Assembly: GCF_003002815.1 (NCBI RefSeq)
Contig: NZ_PVTF01000006.1
Location: forward strand, 496,001 to 560,000
Origin: Umezawaea tangerina
GTDB lineage: Bacteria > Actinomycetota > Actinomycetes > Mycobacteriales > Pseudonocardiaceae
Reading direction: 5' to 3'
Length of the DNA stretch: 64,000 nt
Positions 1 to 8,324 of this stretch are shown here, piece after piece. A model generated the notes under the pieces. The model had not been told where the DNA came from and ran no database searches. It saw nothing but the letters and a program-made list of their open reading frames with translations. Position numbers and translations under genes: made by a program. The stretch's first letter is position 1. Each line of letters begins with the position of its first letter.

Positions 1-470
1 AGGGCGTAGAGGAAGAAGGTGGACATGACCAGCGGGTCCGGTCGGATGCCCAGGACCAGGGGGAGTGCCGGGTCGACCAGGACGAGGTGGGTCACGGTGT
101 CCGGGTTCGCGGCGGCTTGCAGGATGGAGATCATCCCGCCCATCGAGTTGCCGACCAGCACCACCGGCTTGCGGACGACCTCGCGGAGGAACCGGTTGAG
201 CAACTGGGCGTTGGCCGCGACCGTCGTCCGCCGCCCTTCGGGGTTGGTCAGCCCGAACCCGGCCAGGTCGACGGCGAGGACGTGCGCGTGCCCGATGAGC
301 CGCGGGGCGAGCAGGCACCAGTTGAGGTGCGACCCGCCGAGCCCGTGCACGAGGACGATCGTCGGCGCGTCCGGGTCGTCCGGTCCGCCGAAGTCCACGT
401 AGTGCACCGGGCCGGCAAGATCCGCGTAATGGCTGGTCCCGCCCCAGTTCGCCACGCTCATCGCTGTCAT
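1..470 (-). CDS. alpha/beta hydrolase, truncated by the window start
   Basis: Reading the minus strand from ATG 470 (or ATG 461, same frame) gives an alpha/beta-hydrolase N-terminal half that runs off the window. An oxyanion-type HGLGGSH lies near residue 43 and a nucleophile elbow GNSMGG near residue 107, followed by LVLVDPALPL. The acid and histidine of the triad lie outside the window. No clear Shine-Dalgarno precedes either ATG, so the mRNA may be leaderless. A near-palindrome overlaps the upstream start. The fold is certain; the substrate is unknown. Confidence 0.85.
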   Translation of the reverse strand, partial: MTAMSVANWGGTSHYADLAGPVHYVDFGGPDDPDAPTIVLVHGLGGSHLNWCLLAPRLIGHAHVLAVDLAGFGLTNPEGRRTTVAANAQLLNRFLREVVRKPVVLVGNSMGGMISILQAAANPDTVTHLVLVDPALPLVLGIRPDPLVMSTFFLYA

Positions 471-483
471 ACCGACCAGTATG
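468..483. promoter_or_regulatory. palindrome, candidate TetR-type operator
   Basis: CATACCGACCAGTATG is an imperfect palindrome (6 of 8 half-site positions match) overlapping the start of the hydrolase gene. Its core TACCGACCAGTA resembles the TACCTACTGGTA at 8175-8186. The short symmetrical form is typical of TetR-family sites. No TetR gene is in the window, so the assignment is inference. Confidence 0.35.
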
Positions 484-514
484 TCGCTTGGGGCTACCAA
501 CCGGTAGTCGAGCG

Positions 515-1390
515 TCAGGGCGTCTCCGCCGGTGGGCCGCCGGGGTACCCGTAGAGGCCGGGACCGTCGACGTCGACGGTGTCGAGGAACGCGGTGGACG
601 CGGCGTACGAGCTGGCGACCAGCTCGGCGGTGTGGCTGAAGTCCAGCGGCGTCACGGGCTGCACGGGCGGGCCGGGCAGGTAGAGGACGGGGACGTCGGC
701 GGAGGCGAGCTCGACCTCCAGCACGGCCTGGTTGCGCATGCTGAGGGTGGCCCAGAACAGCAGCGTCTCGGCGAGGGTCTGCGGCACGGTCGGCAGGTGT
801 CCGGGGAACGCACAGTCCAGCACCACCAACGACTTCGCCCCCATCGCGAGGGCCTGGCGGATGGGCACGTTGGCGAGCACGCCGCCGTCGTAGAGGACGC
901 GCCCCTCGTGGTGCACGGGCGGGTAGACGCCGGGGATGGCGCTGCTGGCCAGGATCGCGGGGACGAGCGCGCCGGTGCGGATGATGACCGGCTGGCCGGT
1001 CATCGAGTCGACCGCCACCGCGCCGAACGGGAGCCGCAGGTCGGCGAAGTCGTCCACCCCGCCGAGCCCCTGGGAGATCACGTCGGCCAGCCCGGTGTTC
1101 GGGAACAGGTGGGTCTTGCCGGTGCGCAGCGTGCGGAGCTGGGCGATCGGGCCGCCGGGGAACACCCTGGCGCGGGTCATCCGCTCCCAGATCAGCGCCA
1201 GCCGCTCCGGCGCCTTGTCGGGGTCGAGGGCGAGCAGCGAGCCGTTGACCGAGCCCACCGACGTGCCCACGACCAGGTCGGGGGCGATGCCGTGCTCGGC
1301 CAACGCGCGCAGCATCCCGACCTGACCCGCGCCGAGGCTGCCGCCACCACCCAGCACGAACCCGACCGGGCCGGGGAGATCCGGCGTCAC
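515..1390 (-). CDS. patatin-like phospholipase (RssA type)
   Basis: This 291-residue protein is a patatin-type acyl hydrolase with a Ser-Asp dyad that would cleave lipid acyl esters. The glycine-rich oxyanion loop GGGGSLGAGQVG is at residues 14-25, the nucleophile motif GTSVG at 42-46 (Ser44) and the DGG motif with the catalytic Asp at about 168. There is no signal peptide, so it is probably cytoplasmic. I chose GTG 1390 over an upstream start at 1417 because it overlaps, as GTGA, the stop of the small ORF before it. That ORF starts with a near copy of this protein's first residues. Family assignment is firm; substrate is unknown. Confidence 0.9.
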   Translation of the reverse strand: MTPDLPGPVGFVLGGGGSLGAGQVGMLRALAEHGIAPDLVVGTSVGSVNGSLLALDPDKAPERLALIWERMTRARVFPGGPIAQLRTLRTGKTHLFPNTGLADVISQGLGGVDDFADLRLPFGAVAVDSMTGQPVIIRTGALVPAILASSAIPGVYPPVHHEGRVLYDGGVLANVPIRQALAMGAKSLVVLDCAFPGHLPTVPQTLAETLLFWATLSMRNQAVLEVELASADVPVLYLPGPPVQPVTPLDFSHTAELVASSYAASTAFLDTVDVDGPGLYGYPGGPPAETP

Positions 1391-1518
1391 GACGGCGGTC
1401 CCGCGGTGACACGGCACAGGTCGTGCACGGCCAGCACACGCTGCACCCCGACCTGACCCGCGCCAAAACCGCCGCCACCCAGCACGAACCCGACCGGACC
1501 GGGGAGGTCCAGCGTCAT
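1387..1518 (-). pseudogene. 43-codon duplicated fragment of the patatin N-terminus and LLM C-terminus
   Basis: The ORF starts at ATG 1518, overlapping the LLM stop as ATGA. It encodes a near copy of the patatin N-terminus (MTLDLPGPVGFVLGGGG against VTPDLPGPVGFVLGGGG). It then ends with VTAGPPS, the same seven residues that end the LLM protein, and its stop overlaps the patatin GTG. At DNA level 1316-1420 repeats at about 1447-1550 with a period of 128-131 bp. A tandem duplication of the LLM/patatin junction explains all of this. The fragment lacks a nucleophile and is unlikely to be an enzyme, but it keeps the translational coupling. Confidence 0.75.
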
Positions 1519-2321
1519 GACGGTGGTCCGGCGGTGACGCGGTGCAGCACGGCCTCCGCCGTGGTGGCCCAGTCGGACTCGACCCACCAGGTCGCGCCCG
1601 CGTCCGCCCAGTCCCGCACGGAGTCGCCGGGCTCGGTCACGCCCTCCGCGACCACGTCGTAGCCCTCCCACGGCAGGCCGATGTCCGCGCGTTCCCGTCG
1701 GGCCGCGGTGACGACCTCGGCCAGTTCGGCGGGTGTGCCGGGACCGCGGGCGCCGTTCGGGTCGAGCACGTTCGGCACCAGCCCGTCCCAGCGGACCGCC
1801 CGGCCGAGCGAGACCGGGCTCGGGTGCGCGCCGACCACCCACACCGGCACCCTGGGCCGCTGCACGGTCGGCGGCGGCGGGAAGAAGTCCGTCTCCTTCA
1901 CGGAGTAGCGCTTGCCGTCGAACGAGAACGGCTGGCCGTGCATCAGCCCGTCGTAGACCGCCAGGCCCTCGTCCACGAGCAGCGCGCGCTCGGCGCGGCC
2001 GGTGTCCGGCTCGAACGCGGTCCAGCCGGGGTGCGGCGCGCCGAGCCCGACGGTGAGCTGGACGCGGCCGCCGGACAGCCGGTCGAGCGTGCCCGCCTTG
2101 GAGGCGAGGTCCCACGGTTTGCAGCGCGCCAGCGGGGTGAGCATCGTGCCGAGCCGGATCCGCTTGGTGCACATGGCCGCGGCGGTCAGCGCGACCCACG
2201 CGTCGACGCCCCACACCGCCTCGGCGAGGAACACCCCGTCCCAGCCGTGCGCCTCGGCCAGCACGGCCGCCTCGGCGACGTCGGGTGCGTCGAAGAAGGG
2301 CAGCACGACACCTGCTCGCAT
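1515..2321 (-). CDS. LLM-class F420-dependent oxidoreductase
   Basis: The 268-residue TIM-barrel protein belongs to the luciferase-like monooxygenase superfamily. Members in actinomycetes usually use F420 or FMN. Recognisable blocks are AEAHGWDGVFLAEA near residue 22, RIRLGTMLTPLAR near 55, TLDRLSGGRVQLTVGLG near 78 and PVWVVGAHPS near 160. The start ATG 2321 follows GGAGGT at good spacing. It heads a coupled set with the duplicated fragment and the patatin gene. A paralogue of similar length is at 56440-57261. Cofactor choice and substrate are inferred at family level only. Confidence 0.88.
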   Translation of the reverse strand: MRAGVVLPFFDAPDVAEAAVLAEAHGWDGVFLAEAVWGVDAWVALTAAAMCTKRIRLGTMLTPLARCKPWDLASKAGTLDRLSGGRVQLTVGLGAPHPGWTAFEPDTGRAERALLVDEGLAVYDGLMHGQPFSFDGKRYSVKETDFFPPPPTVQRPRVPVWVVGAHPSPVSLGRAVRWDGLVPNVLDPNGARGPGTPAELAEVVTAARRERADIGLPWEGYDVVAEGVTEPGDSVRDWADAGATWWVESDWATTAEAVLHRVTAGPPS

Positions 2322-2627
2322 GGCACACCTCCGGCGAGCACGGTAACCCGGTGCACCGGAACCCGCCGCCGGTCGCGGGGCATGTCACGCCCGGCATTTT
2401 GTCTCGCAGGACAACTGCGCGCGGCAGGCGATCCGGGCGTACCGGACAACGCCCGAGAACATGAGATTTCCTCCGGTTGACGAACGCCGCGGTGAATTGC
2501 CCGACGCCGGCGAGAACAAAGCGGCCGGACCGCGCGCGGAATGTGGTCCCAACGGCGCAGTGAATTGCTCCGTCGACCCGACACCCGACCGACCGCCGGC
2601 ACGTGAGGGCGGGCACAATGCCTGTCC
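2322..2627. other. divergent intergenic region between the LLM gene and tex
   Basis: This stretch holds the starts of two divergent transcripts and the small cysteine-rich ORF on the minus strand. A short direct repeat, GTGAATTGC, occurs at 2492-2500 and 2560-2568. I could not identify a convincing -35/-10 pair for either side. Confidence 0.4.
2385..2462 (-). CDS. 25-codon cysteine-rich small ORF, possible leader peptide
   Basis: On the minus strand GGAGG stands 7 nt before ATG 2462, an ideal ribosome site, and the frame runs 25 codons to TGA. The peptide ends in the cluster CRAQLSCETKC, with four cysteines in the last half. It lies 63 nt upstream of the LLM gene on the same strand, so it would be read first on that transcript. 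Cysteine-rich upstream ORFs acting as attenuators are known in actinobacteria. Whether this is one, or a free small protein, is inference. It is short enough to be chance, but the ribosome site is strong. Confidence 0.45.
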   Translation of the reverse strand: MFSGVVRYARIACRAQLSCETKCRA

Positions 2628-4946
2628 GTGACGACTTCCATTCACCAGAGGATCGCCGACGAGCTCGGTGTGCGCGCGGGGCAGGTCACAGCGGCCGTCG
2701 ACCTGCTCGACGGCGGGGCCACCGTGCCGTTCATCGCCCGCTACCGCAAGGAAGTGACCGGCACGCTCGACGACACCCAGCTGCGCACGCTGGAGGAACG
2801 CCTCGGCTACCTGCGGGAGCTCGAGGAGCGCCGCGCCGCGGTGATCGACTCCGTCCGCACGCAGGGCAAGCTGGACGACGCGCTGCACGCGCAGCTCCTC
2901 GCCGCCGACTCGAAGGCGCGGCTGGAGGACCTCTACCTGCCGTTCAAGCCCAAGCGGCGCACCAAGGCGCAGATCGCCCGCGAGCAGGGCCTGGAACCGC
3001 TCGCCGACCAGCTGCTCGAGGACCCGTCGCACAACCCGCAGGAGCTGGCGGCCGGGTTCGTGACCGAGGAGGTCGCGGACGTGGCGGCGGCGCTGCAGGG
3101 CGCCCGGTCGATCCTGGTCGAGCGGTTCGGCGAGGACGGCGACCTCATCGGCGAGCTGCGCGAGCAGATGTGGACGCGCGGTCGGCTGGTCTCGAAGCTC
3201 CGCGAGGGCAAGGAGGAGGACGGGTCGAAGTTCTCCGACTACTTCGACTTCTCCGAGCCGTTCACGAAGCTGCCCTCGCACCGGATCCTCGCGATGTTCC
3301 GCGGGGAGAAGGAGGAGGCGCTCGAACTGGCGCTGGAGCCCGAGGAGGCCCCGGAAGAGGGTCCGACCAGCTACGAGACCCGGATCGCGCAGCGGTTCGG
3401 CATCGCCGACCGCGGCCGTCCGGCCGACCGCTGGCTCAACGACACGGTGCGCTGGGCGTGGCGGACGCGCATCCTGATCCACCTCGGCATCGACCTGCGG
3501 TCGCGGCTGCGCCAGTTCGCCGAGGACGAGGCCGTGCGCGTGTTCGCGTCCAACCTGCGCGACCTGCTGCTCGCCGCACCGGCGGGCACCCGCGCCACGA
3601 TGGGCCTGGACCCCGGCTTCCGCACCGGCGTGAAGGTCGCCGTCGTGGACGCGACCGGCAAGGTCGTGGCGCATGAGACGATCTACCCGCACGTGCCCGC
3701 GAACAAGTGGGACCAGTCGATCCACACCCTCGCGGCGCTGGCCAGGAAGCACGACGTCGAGCTGATCGCCATCGGCAACGGCACCGCCTCCCGCGAGACC
3801 GACAAGCTCGCGGGCGACCTGATCAGCAGGCACCCGGACCTCAAGCTCACCAAGGTCATGGTGTCCGAGGCGGGCGCGTCGGTGTACTCGGCGTCGGCGT
3901 TCGCGTCGCAGGAGCTGCCCGGCCTCGACGTGTCGATCCGCGGCGCGGTGTCCATCGCGCGCCGGTTGCAGGACCCGCTGGCCGAGCTGGTGAAGATCGA
4001 CCCGAAGTCCATCGGCGTCGGCCAGTACCAGCACGACCTCGCCGAGGCGAAGCTGTCGAAGTCGCTGGACGCGGTGGTCGAGGACTGCGTGAACGCGGTC
4101 GGCGTCGACCTGAACACCGCGTCGGCACCGCTGCTGACCCGCGTCTCCGGCATCACGTCCGGGCTGGCCGAGAACATCGTGCTGCACCGCGACTCCAACG
4201 GCCCGTTCCGCTCGCGCAAGGCGCTCAAGGACGTGGCGCGGCTGGGCCCGAAGGCGTTCGAGCAGTGCGCGGGCTTCCTGCGCATCCCGAACGCCGACGA
4301 CCCGCTGGACGGCTCCACGGTGCACCCCGAGGCCTACCCCGTGGTGCGGCGGATGCAGGAGGCCGTGGGCGGCGAGTCGGTGGTCGGCAACGTGGCGCTG
4401 CTCAAGTCGCTGCGGGCGGAGAGGTTCGTAGACGAGACGTTCGGTCTGCCGACGATCACCGACATCCTGCGCGAGCTGGAGAAGCCCGGCCGCGACCCGC
4501 GCCCGGCGTTCAAGACCGCGACCTTCGCCGACGGCGTCGAGAAGCTCGGCGACCTGCGGCCCGGCATGGTGCTGGAGGGCGTGGTCACCAACGTCGCCGC
4601 GTTCGGCGCGTTCGTCGACATCGGCGTCCACCAGGACGGCCTGGTGCACATCTCCGCGCTGTCCAACGACTACGTGAAGGACCCGCGCGACGTCGTGAAG
4701 TCCGGCGACGTGGTCAAGGTGAAGGTGATGGAGGTCGACATCCCGCGCAAGCGGATCGGCCTCACGATGCGGCTGCAGGACGAGCCGGGCAAGCCCAAGG
4801 AGCAGCAGCAGCGCGGTGGCGGCGGCCAGGGCAGGCCCCGCGGCGGTGGCGGCGGTGGCGGCCAGCAGCGGCAGCAGCGCCCGGACCGCGCCCCCGCGGG
4901 TGGGGCGATGGCCGACGCACTGCGGCGCGCCGGACTGGGCAAGTAG
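2628..4946 (+). CDS. tex: Tex-family S1 RNA-binding transcription accessory protein
   Basis: The 772-residue protein matches Tex/YhgF along its length. It has the helical N-terminal region (residues 1-200), a YqgF/RNase H-like domain from [18 protein letters not shown] (about 325-430), helix-hairpin-helix elements ([15 protein letters not shown], about 490-560) and one S1 domain ([20 protein letters not shown], about 645-715). Tex proteins bind nucleic acid and affect transcription and stress tolerance. The tail after the S1 domain is unusually rich in Gly, Arg and Gln (RGG-like) and probably disordered, adding RNA contacts. The start is GTG 2628. The gene is followed after 22 bp by a flavoprotein gene. 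Confidence 0.95.
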   Translation: MTTSIHQRIADELGVRAGQVTAAVDLLDGGATVPFIARYRKEVTGTLDDTQLRTLEERLGYLRELEERRAAVIDSVRTQGKLDDALHAQLLAADSKARLEDLYLPFKPKRRTKAQIAREQGLEPLADQLLEDPSHNPQELAAGFVTEEVADVAAALQGARSILVERFGEDGDLIGELREQMWTRGRLVSKLREGKEEDGSKFSDYFDFSEPFTKLPSHRILAMFRGEKEEALELALEPEEAPEEGPTSYETRIAQRFGIADRGRPADRWLNDTVRWAWRTRILIHLGIDLRSRLRQFAEDEAVRVFASNLRDLLLAAPAGTRATMGLDPGFRTGVKVAVVDATGKVVAHETIYPHVPANKWDQSIHTLAALARKHDVELIAIGNGTASRETDKLAGDLISRHPDLKLTKVMVSEAGASVYSASAFASQELPGLDVSIRGAVSIARRLQDPLAELVKIDPKSIGVGQYQHDLAEAKLSKSLDAVVEDCVNAVGVDLNTASAPLLTRVSGITSGLAENIVLHRDSNGPFRSRKALKDVARLGPKAFEQCAGFLRIPNADDPLDGSTVHPEAYPVVRRMQEAVGGESVVGNVALLKSLRAERFVDETFGLPTITDILRELEKPGRDPRPAFKTATFADGVEKLGDLRPGMVLEGVVTNVAAFGAFVDIGVHQDGLVHISALSNDYVKDPRDVVKSGDVVKVKVMEVDIPRKRIGLTMRLQDEPGKPKEQQQRGGGGQGRPRGGGGGGGQQRQQRPDRAPAGGAMADALRRAGLGK

Positions 4947-4968
4947 TCGGACGACTCCAGGAGGCAGC

Positions 4969-6576
4969 ATGGGCCGGCCTGCACCGGGTGGGGACGACGT
5001 GGACGCCGTGGTCGTCGGATCGGGCCCGAACGGGCTGGTCGCGGCGAACGTCCTCGCCGACGCGGGCTGGTCCGTGCTGGTCCTGGAGGGCGCGGACACC
5101 CCCGGTGGCGCGGTGCGCACCGAGGAGATGACCGCGCCGGGGTTCCGCAACGACGTGTTCAGCGCGTTCTACCCGATGGGCGCCGGGTCGCCGGTGATCC
5201 GCGGGCTCGCGCTGGAGGAGCACGGGCTGCGGTGGGTGCACGCGCCGGAGGTGCTGGCGCACGTGCTGCCCGACGACCGGTCCGTGCTGCTGTCGCGCGA
5301 CGTCGACCGCACGGCCGAGTCGGTGAGCGCGTTCGCACCCGGTGACGGGGACGCGTGGCGGGCGGAGTTCGCGCTGTGGCGGCGGATCCGCGACGACGTG
5401 CTGGACGCGCTGCTGCGGCCGTTCCCGCCGGTGCGGGCCGGGCTGGGGCTGCTGAGGTCGCTGGGCACCGCGGAGGCGTTGCGGATGACCAGGATGCTCA
5501 CCCAGCCCGTGCGGGCGGTGGGTGAGGAGAAGTTCGCGGGCGAGGGCGCGCGGCTGCTGTACGCGGGCAACACAATGCACACCGACCTCGGACCCGACCA
5601 GTCCGGCGGCGGGGTGTTCGCGTGGCTGTTGACGATGCTGGGGCAGGAGATCGGGTTCCCCGTGCCGCGAGGCGGGGCGGGCGAGCTGACGAACGCGCTG
5701 GTGCGGAGGCTGGAGAGCCGCGGCGGGCGGGTGGAGTGCGGTCGGCGGGTGACGAAGGTGCTCCAGGCCGGTGGTCGGGCGATGGGGGTGCGGGACGCGT
5801 CCGGCACCGACGTGCGGGCGCGGCGGGCGGTGCTGGCGGACGTGCCCGCGCCGAACCTGTACCTGGAACTGCTGGACGTCGGGTCCTTGCCCGCGCGGTT
5901 GGTGGACGACCTGCGGCGGTTCGAGTGGGACGACGCGACCATGAAGGTGGACTGGGCGTTGTCCGGGCCGATCCCGTGGACGTCGCCGGACGCGCGGTTG
6001 GCCGGGACCGTCCACATCGGACCGGACGTGAACGGGTTGGCGGGCATCGCGAACGACCTGGCCTGCGGGAGGACGCCGCGGACGCCGTTCCTGCTGCTGG
6101 GGCAGATGACCACCGCCGATCCGAGCCGGTCGCCCGCGGGGACCGAGGCCGCGTGGGTGTACACGCACGTGCCGCGCGGGGAGCGGTGGTCGGCGGACCG
6201 GCTGCGGCGGCGGGTGGATCGGATCGAGCAGGTGGTGGAGCAGCACGCGCCGGGGTTCCGGGATCTGGTGATCGGGCGGGCGGTGCAGGGGCCCGCGGAT
6301 CTGGAGTCGCGGAACGCGAGCCTGGTGGGTGGGGCGATCAACGCTGGTACCGCTGGGATCCACCAGCAGTTGGTGTTCCGGCCGGTGCCGGGGTTGGCGA
6401 GGGCTGACACGCCGGTGGATCGGTTGTTCCTGGCGGGGTCCTCGGCACATCCGGGGGGTGGGGTGCACGGGGCGCCTGGAGGGAATGCGGCTCGGGCGGC
6501 GTTGGTGAGGGACGGGTGGGGTGGGGAGGTGTACGGGGGGTTGATCCGGGGGTTGAACAGGGCGGTTTATAGCTAG
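4969..6576 (+). CDS. FAD-dependent oxidoreductase, phytoene desaturase / PYROXD2-like
   Basis: This 535-residue flavoprotein opens with a dinucleotide-binding fold, VVVGSGPNGLVAANVLADAG (about residues 14-33), followed by the acidic end of beta2 and PGGAVRTEE. Near the C-terminus FLAGSSAHPGGGVHGAPGGN is the FAD-contacting motif seen in phytoene-dehydrogenase relatives. The longer open frame reaches back into tex. ATG 4969 is preferred because AGGAGG precedes it by 5 nt and it avoids that overlap. No carotenoid synthase is nearby, so a role in carotenoid synthesis is not supported; the substrate is unknown. Confidence 0.88.
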   Translation: MGRPAPGGDDVDAVVVGSGPNGLVAANVLADAGWSVLVLEGADTPGGAVRTEEMTAPGFRNDVFSAFYPMGAGSPVIRGLALEEHGLRWVHAPEVLAHVLPDDRSVLLSRDVDRTAESVSAFAPGDGDAWRAEFALWRRIRDDVLDALLRPFPPVRAGLGLLRSLGTAEALRMTRMLTQPVRAVGEEKFAGEGARLLYAGNTMHTDLGPDQSGGGVFAWLLTMLGQEIGFPVPRGGAGELTNALVRRLESRGGRVECGRRVTKVLQAGGRAMGVRDASGTDVRARRAVLADVPAPNLYLELLDVGSLPARLVDDLRRFEWDDATMKVDWALSGPIPWTSPDARLAGTVHIGPDVNGLAGIANDLACGRTPRTPFLLLGQMTTADPSRSPAGTEAAWVYTHVPRGERWSADRLRRRVDRIEQVVEQHAPGFRDLVIGRAVQGPADLESRNASLVGGAINAGTAGIHQQLVFRPVPGLARADTPVDRLFLAGSSAHPGGGVHGAPGGNAARAALVRDGWGGEVYGGLIRGLNRAVYS

Positions 6577-6922
6577 GGGGGTGTGGGGGGGCGGGGGGCA
6601 CCCCGGGCGCCGAGTGTTCTATGGTTCCCGAACCTTGTCAAGACGGTAGGGCTGTCTTGACAAGGTTCGGGAACCATAGAGATGGCTTTTCGGCGGGGTG
6701 CGTGGGGGGAGTGTGGGTGGGGAGGGCATCCGACGCTCCGCGACGGACAGGGCATCCTTGGCTGCGCCGTCGGACCAGGCATCCTTGCTGCGCTGCGGAC
6801 AAGGCCCCAGGCGCTCCGCGCCGGATGCGCGCTGGCGGGCTGCGCCCATCGTGGTGTTGGCGTGCTCGCTGCGCTTCGGATGGGCGCTGGCGGGCTGCCT
6901 GTTGGGTGGGGGCCTGGAGGGG
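6577..6922. repeat. intergenic repeat block, part of a dispersed family
   Basis: The 346 bp between the flavoprotein and binding-protein genes carry no gene. After the hairpin at 6619-6679 come degenerate 23-27-bp repeats built on GCATCC...CTGCG and CGGAC cores (6725-6850). Bases 6797-6849 match 20077-20127 in inverted orientation at about 50 of 51 positions. It is therefore one member of a repeat family with a second copy 13 kb away. Confidence 0.75.
6619..6679. terminator. 26-bp perfect-stem hairpin, probable bidirectional terminator
   Basis: Bases 6619-6644 are exactly complementary to 6654-6679 around a 9-base loop. The hairpin sits between two convergent genes, the flavoprotein ending at 6576 and the binding protein ending at 6923, where a bidirectional terminator is expected. 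The inner arms contain TTGTCAAGA/TCTTGACAA, also present in the hairpin at 20399-20455. Confidence 0.75.
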
Positions 6923-8152
6923 TTACTTGGCGCGGGTGCCCTTGGCTTTGACGAGGTCGGATTCGAAGAGGTTTTCGGTGACGGCCAGGCCGCCCTTGGT
7001 CTTGTCGTCGGGGCGGGCGATGTAGGACTGGGTGGCGGAGGGGCGGCCGGCTACGGAGAAGCGGAGGGGGCCGGTCAGGCCGTGGGTTTCCACGCCGTTG
7101 GTGGCCTGGAAGGCCCTGATGACGCCGTCGCGGGTGAGGTCCTTGTCGGCGCAGGCCTTCTCCAGGACGGCGGCGAAGGCGGTGGCGACCACGTAGCCGT
7201 GGTTGACGGCGCCGTTGGGTTCGACGTCCGGGTAGCGGGCCTGGAAGGACTTGGCGACGGCTTGGGGGCCTGGGGCGTCGGCGCCGTAGGGGGCGATCGG
7301 GGAGACGACCTGGACCTGCTTCATGACGGCGGGAGCCGCTAGGGACTTGAGGATGGCGGGGTCGTAGCCTGCGACGTTGACCAGGAAGGGGACGTTCCAG
7401 CCGAGGTTGGCGGCGGCGATGACGGCCAGTGCGGTCTGGGCGGGGCTGGTGCTCAGGACGACGGCCTTGGCGCCCGCGGCCTTCATGGCGGCGATCTGGG
7501 TGGTGAGGTTGTCGGCGGTCTCGGTGACGGACCTCTCGACGAGGGTGAGGTTCCACTGCTGGGCGGCGAAGGTGCTGCCCTCCAGGGCGTTGGAGCCGAA
7601 GTCGCCGTCGACGTGGACGTGGCCGATGGTGTCGCCGTCGGCGATGGCACCGGTGCGCTTGAGGTGGTCAAGGCCGTTCATGACGTCGATGTCGTAGGTG
7701 CCGCCGACGATCATCATGTTGGGGTTGCCCAGCAGGGCGGCCGACCAGGAGACGGGGGCGGCCAGGGCGCGGGTCTGGATGAGGTCGGGGGCGATGGCGG
7801 TCGTCATGGCGGCGCCGGTGAGGTCGAGGAAGCCGAGGACCTTCGGTTCGAGGTCGAAGTAGCCGTCCAGGGCGCGCTGGACGTTGAAGCCGTGGTCCTT
7901 CAGGACCAGCTCCACCTTGCGGCCGCAGATGCCGCCGCGGGCGTTGAGCTCGCCGATGAACAGCTCGTAACCCTTGATCCGGACCAGGGCGGTCGGCGAG
8001 AACGGGCCGGACATGTCGGTCAGCACGCCGAGCGAGATGGACTCGTCGGTGACACCGGGACCGGACTTGACCTCGACGGACTTCACGCCCGACGCGCAGG
8101 CCGTGGCGGTCAGGACGACCGTCAGAGCGGCGGCAAGGGCGTGACGGAACAA
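6923..8152 (-). CDS. substrate-binding lipoprotein of branched-chain amino acid ABC transporter type
   Basis: The 409-residue protein is a periplasmic-binding protein of the LivJ/LivK class (type I fold) anchored as a lipoprotein. A lipobox TATAC lies at residues 15-19 after a short hydrophobic signal, and ISLGVLTDMSGPFSP opens the ligand domain. The start is TTG 8152: GGGAG precedes it at 6 nt and an in-frame TAG lies two codons upstream, which excludes longer starts. No permease or ATPase gene is next to it, so it is an orphan component. The ligand could be an amino acid or another small acid or amide. Confidence 0.88.
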   Translation of the reverse strand: MFRHALAAALTVVLTATACASGVKSVEVKSGPGVTDESISLGVLTDMSGPFSPTALVRIKGYELFIGELNARGGICGRKVELVLKDHGFNVQRALDGYFDLEPKVLGFLDLTGAAMTTAIAPDLIQTRALAAPVSWSAALLGNPNMMIVGGTYDIDVMNGLDHLKRTGAIADGDTIGHVHVDGDFGSNALEGSTFAAQQWNLTLVERSVTETADNLTTQIAAMKAAGAKAVVLSTSPAQTALAVIAAANLGWNVPFLVNVAGYDPAILKSLAAPAVMKQVQVVSPIAPYGADAPGPQAVAKSFQARYPDVEPNGAVNHGYVVATAFAAVLEKACADKDLTRDGVIRAFQATNGVETHGLTGPLRFSVAGRPSATQSYIARPDDKTKGGLAVTENLFESDLVKAKGTRAK

Positions 8153-8174
8153 GAGCTACTCCCACCAGAGAAGT

Positions 8175-8186
8175 TACCTACTGGTA
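8175..8186. promoter_or_regulatory. TACC-N4-GGTA palindrome, candidate operator
   Basis: TACCTACTGGTA lies 23 bp upstream of the binding-protein start, in the expected promoter region. It follows the same TACCnACYRGTA pattern as the site at 468-483. A TetR-type repressor is the likeliest user, but none is encoded here. Confidence 0.35.
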
Positions 8187-8288
8187 GCAGTCTATTCATC
8201 TCAAATGGCAAAAGTAGATGTTAATGTGATAGGTACCACCGTGATGAACTATTGACGTACGACTCCCGTACCCATCCACAGTGGACAA

Positions 8289-8319
8289 ACGGCGCCCCCC
8301 GGAAACCGAGGAGCGCCGT
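8289..8319 (-). terminator. terminator hairpin after the YCII-LuxR gene
   Basis: ACGGCGC at 8289-8295 pairs with GCGCCGT at 8313-8319, with a further inner CGG/CCG pairing around AAA. It lies just downstream of the minus-strand gene ending at 8325, in the position of an intrinsic terminator. Confidence 0.6.
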
Positions 8320-8324
8320 CTTGC

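Noticed and set aside
2385-5150. 921-codon minus-strand open frame opposite tex
   Set aside because: It is a shadow of the tex coding sequence. Only its last 25 codons, which lie outside tex and have their own ribosome site, are kept as a small ORF.
4969-6576. Carotenoid biosynthesis gene
   Set aside because: The protein is phytoene-desaturase-like, but such sequences include many non-carotenoid oxidoreductases, and no crtB, crtE or crtY-like gene is nearby.
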